Origin: an uncultured Acidiferrobacteraceae bacterium | GTDB taxonomy: Bacteria; Pseudomonadota; Gammaproteobacteria; Arenicellales; UBA868 | Reading direction: 5' to 3' | Assembly (NCBI GenBank): GCA_913031305.1 | Contig: CAJWEF010000006.1 | Location: 1 to 39,755 of the forward strand | Length of the DNA: 39,755 nt | Part shown: one piece after another, positions 37,744 to 39,755 of the stretch | Position numbering within the stretch: position 1 is the first letter of the stretch | Layout of the letters: each line of letters starts with the position of its first letter | Program-made: the position numbers and the translations under genes | Notes under the pieces: model-generated | What the model was told of the DNA's origin: nothing | What the model saw: the letters and a program-made list of their open reading frames with translations, nothing else | The model's database searches: none

Positions 37744-38682
37744 ATGAGCGCACCACCGTACTACAAGCAGAATCGCCTCAAGCAGCTACGCGCTTTTTGC
37801 TATTCGGCTCGCCTGGGCAGCATCTCTCGGGCCGCTGAGCAACTATTTTTAAGTCAACCTTCAGTATCTTTACAGGTTCAGGCTCTTGAGCGTGAGCTCG
37901 ATGTGGAGCTTTTTGAGCGTCGCGGGCCGAGAATCCGCCTGACATCCCAGGGAGAAGCCCTGCTCGAGCTGGCCCAACCGCTGGTACAGGGTATCGACGG
38001 TATTGCCGATTCCTTTGCTAGCGAATTAGGTAACCTCAATTCCGGTGAGATCAATATTGCAGCGGGTGAGTCCACTATTCTTTACCTGTTACCAGAGCCG
38101 ATCAAACATTTTGCCAACACCTATCCCGGAGTACGAATCAAATTGCATAACGTAACTGGCCGTGATGGCATGGCGATGCTCCGTGCCGACGAGGCGGACT
38201 TTGCTGTGGGTTCCATGCTCGAGGTTCCCGAGGATGTCAGTTACCGGCCGATTTTTGATTTCAAAACTATGCTGATCACGCCACTGGATCATCCCCTCGC
38301 CGGCAAGCGTGCTGCCAGCATCAAACTGCAAGACATCGGCCCCCACGGTCTGATTCTGCCCCCGCGCCACCTGGCAACCTGGCGGCTGGTTGAAATGGTT
38401 TTTGCCCAGCACCAAGTCGATTATTCGGTTACGCTCGAAGCCGGCGGCTGGGAAGTCATCAAGAAGTATGTCGAGTTAGGCCTGGGCATTTCCATCGTCA
38501 CCGCCATCTGCCTCGAAGGTGACGAAAAAGTTGCCCAGATACCGCTCGACCGTTTCTTCCCAAATCGCAGTTACGGCGTAGTGCTGCGAAAGCGTAAATA
38601 CCTTTCGCCACCAGCACGCCAGTTCCTCGATATGATGGCGCCGGGCTTTTCCGGCCACCTCGACAGCACTATTGATGGCTGA
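37744..38682 (+). CDS. LysR-family transcriptional regulator (divergent from aceA)
   Basis: A 312-residue LysR-type protein. The helix-turn-helix (about residues 10-70) reads RLKQLRAFCYSARLGSISRA and SQPSVSLQVQALERELDVE, followed by FERRGPRIRLTSQGE. The C-terminal effector domain follows, with GEINIAAGEST near residue 100 and a late LELGLGISIV-type segment (VELGLGISIVTAICLEG). The style is that of the CysB-like branch. It is transcribed away from aceA across an AT-rich gap, so regulation of aceA is the simplest guess; it is not the IclR-family regulator known from E. coli. AAGAAG lies just before the ATG as a weak ribosome site. Confidence 0.9.
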   Translation: MSAPPYYKQNRLKQLRAFCYSARLGSISRAAEQLFLSQPSVSLQVQALERELDVELFERRGPRIRLTSQGEALLELAQPLVQGIDGIADSFASELGNLNSGEINIAAGESTILYLLPEPIKHFANTYPGVRIKLHNVTGRDGMAMLRADEADFAVGSMLEVPEDVSYRPIFDFKTMLITPLDHPLAGKRAASIKLQDIGPHGLILPPRHLATWRLVEMVFAQHQVDYSVTLEAGGWEVIKKYVELGLGISIVTAICLEGDEKVAQIPLDRFFPNRSYGVVLRKRKYLSPPARQFLDMMAPGFSGHLDSTIDG

Positions 38683-38731
38683 CGCCCTTTGCCACGAGAG
38701 GTAACCTCAAATTTTCCGGGCGACACTGGTT

Positions 38732-38737
38732 TATAAT
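38732..38737 (+). promoter_or_regulatory. Consensus -10 box before exported-protein/mnmA unit
   Basis: TATAAT lies 33 bases before the ATG at 38770. No good -35 hexamer is at the usual distance (the 17-base position reads AAATTT), so it may rely on an activator. It probably serves the exported-protein gene and mnmA. Confidence 0.45.
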
Positions 38738-38769
38738 TTCCCGGTCAGTCACTTCGTCCTTAGCGTTTC

Positions 38770-39369
38770 ATGCGACCTTATCTTCTCTTAACACGGCGCT
38801 CTTTTCACATCCTGCTGACCCTTTGGGCGCTGGTATTCGCTGGTGAAGCCAGCGCGCAGGAAATCGAGATCTGCTACAACTTTAGTTGTAAAACCCGTCA
38901 AACGGTAACGCTTTCTCAGACTGAATGGCACAGTATCATTGGCTGGTTCTATCCTGGCGCTACCAGCGCGGCTGGCGAACGTGAACAGCTACGCCGGGCG
39001 ATTGGCTGGATGGAAGTTGTTGTGGGCCGTCACACCCCGACTCATCGCGACAAAGGCTTGAATCTGGAAAAAAATCCTAACTTTCCCGGCCAGCTTGACT
39101 GTATTGATGAGTCACTGAACATCACCACCTATATGCATCTGTTTGAATCGCAGGGTCACCTGCGCTGGCACCATGTGATGGATCGCGCTTATCGCAGTGG
39201 CGGCTTCGATTCGCATTGGGCCGGTCAACTGCAGGAGGTCGCCACCGGCGAGCGTTTCGTCATAGACAGCTGGTTCCAGGATAACGGCATGCTTCCTTAT
39301 ATTGCGCGCAGTGCGAAGTGGGAAGATCTCACAGAAGCGCGCATCTTGCTTTTTAGCGAAGCAGACTGA
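38770..39369 (+). CDS. Exported protein of unknown function upstream of mnmA
   Basis: A 199-residue protein with a signal peptide (RRSFHILLTLWALVFAGEASA, cleaved before QE). The mature part has four Cys, two of them as CYNFSC near the start and a third in LDCIDESLN, and is rich in Trp and His (WHSIIGW, HLRWHHVMDRAY, FDSHWAGQL). There are no further membrane segments, so it is probably periplasmic. No named family was recognised, though it reads like a conserved protein rather than a chance frame. mnmA starts 33 bases after its stop on the same strand, and co-transcription is likely. Confidence 0.8.
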   Translation: MRPYLLLTRRSFHILLTLWALVFAGEASAQEIEICYNFSCKTRQTVTLSQTEWHSIIGWFYPGATSAAGEREQLRRAIGWMEVVVGRHTPTHRDKGLNLEKNPNFPGQLDCIDESLNITTYMHLFESQGHLRWHHVMDRAYRSGGFDSHWAGQLQEVATGERFVIDSWFQDNGMLPYIARSAKWEDLTEARILLFSEAD

Positions 39370-39402
39370 GCCATCGCGGCGGCGGACGCTTTACCAGCTA
39401 AA

Positions 39403-39755
39403 GTGACAAATACCAAGGGTTCTGTCGTGGTCGGGCTATCCGGGGGTGTAGATTCCGGGATAGCGGCTTCACATCTTAAACGGGACGGCTGGAATGTCAC
39501 GGCCCTGTTCATGAAGAACTGGGAAGAGGACGATGACGAGGAGTACTGCGCGGCACGCGAAGACCTTGCCATGGCATCTCAAGTCAGTGATGCGCTGGAT
39601 ATACCCCTTCGAACCGTTAATTTCTCGCATGAATACTGGGAGCGGGTCTTTGCCATTTTTTTGCGCGAATACCGATCCGGGCGCACGCCTAACCCGGATG
39701 TATTGTGCAACCGGGAAATCAAATTCAAGGAATTTCTGTCCTACGCCCAGCATCT
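39403..39755 (+). CDS. mnmA: tRNA-specific 2-thiouridylase MnmA (5' part, cut by window end)
   Basis: The first 117 codons of MnmA, which thiolates U34 of tRNA-Lys, -Glu and -Gln using ATP and sulfur from the Tus relay or IscS. The PP-loop motif GLSGGVDS is near residue 11, then [15 protein letters not shown] and the catalytic-Cys segment TPNPDVLCN near residue 104. The start is GTG at 39403, the only fitting start after the stop at 39367-39369. The gene runs past the window end, so its 3' part is not seen. In many gammaproteobacteria mnmA is followed by hflD and purB (from general knowledge). Confidence 0.95.
   Translation, partial: MTNTKGSVVVGLSGGVDSGIAASHLKRDGWNVTALFMKNWEEDDDEEYCAAREDLAMASQVSDALDIPLRTVNFSHEYWERVFAIFLREYRSGRTPNPDVLCNREIKFKEFLSYAQH

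Overview
The window looks like chromosomal DNA of a gammaproteobacterium. The evidence is gene content and order: hda with a CDP-alcohol phosphatidyltransferase gene beside purM-purN, a thioredoxin/YihY/ArsC/WrbA neighbourhood, clpS-clpA near aceA and mnmA, a 180-kDa-class NAD-glutamate dehydrogenase, and a Pol IV with a clamp-binding motif. From memory, two of these blocks resemble Pseudomonas gene order. No rRNA, tRNA, CRISPR array, intact insertion sequence or prophage was recognised. Nearly all the sequence is coding, and 33 protein genes are called; many need a start downstream of the longest reading frame, and several use GTG or TTG.

Left end (1-8.2 kb) is the accessory part. It has a decayed fragment resembling the histidinol-dehydrogenase family, then a solitary gene for a DsrL-type iron-sulfur flavoprotein (minus strand), then a 394-base non-coding stretch with nested inverted repeats. 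Next comes a minus-strand unit of a TAXI binding protein, a fused TRAP permease and a D-amino-acid-dehydrogenase-like flavoenzyme, with a divergent LysR regulator. A textbook intrinsic terminator lies between the binding protein and the permease, and a 9-bp hairpin lies just before the oxidoreductase start, so expression is probably stepped.

Middle (8.4-27.7 kb): dinB converges on a two-gene unit of a guanidino-modifying enzyme and an M20 metallohydrolase. These are followed by a YfcE-like phosphoesterase, lgt, an exported protein of unknown role, acetoacetyl-CoA synthetase divergent from the giant NAD-glutamate dehydrogenase, a small unknown protein, and proS. Converging on proS is a thioredoxin-fold/TolC/membrane-fusion-protein operon that has no inner-membrane pump gene, with YihY beyond it.

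Right end (27.8-39.8 kb) is housekeeping: a LysM lipoprotein with four 60-bp repeats coding for Trp-Cys...Phe-Val-Cys modules, arsC-wrbA, pgsA-like/hda, purM-purN, a Rid protein, clpS-clpA, isocitrate lyase with a divergent LysR regulator, an exported unknown protein, and the 5' part of mnmA, cut by the window end.

Metabolically, acetoacetyl-CoA synthetase and isocitrate lyase feed C2/C4 units into the glyoxylate route. Glutamate dehydrogenase, the D-amino-acid oxidoreductase, the guanidino enzyme and the Rid protein suggest use of amino acids and related nitrogen compounds. The least explained units are the orphan dsrL-like gene, the guanidino-enzyme/M20 pair and the pump-less TolC operon. 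None is proven to be a new system.
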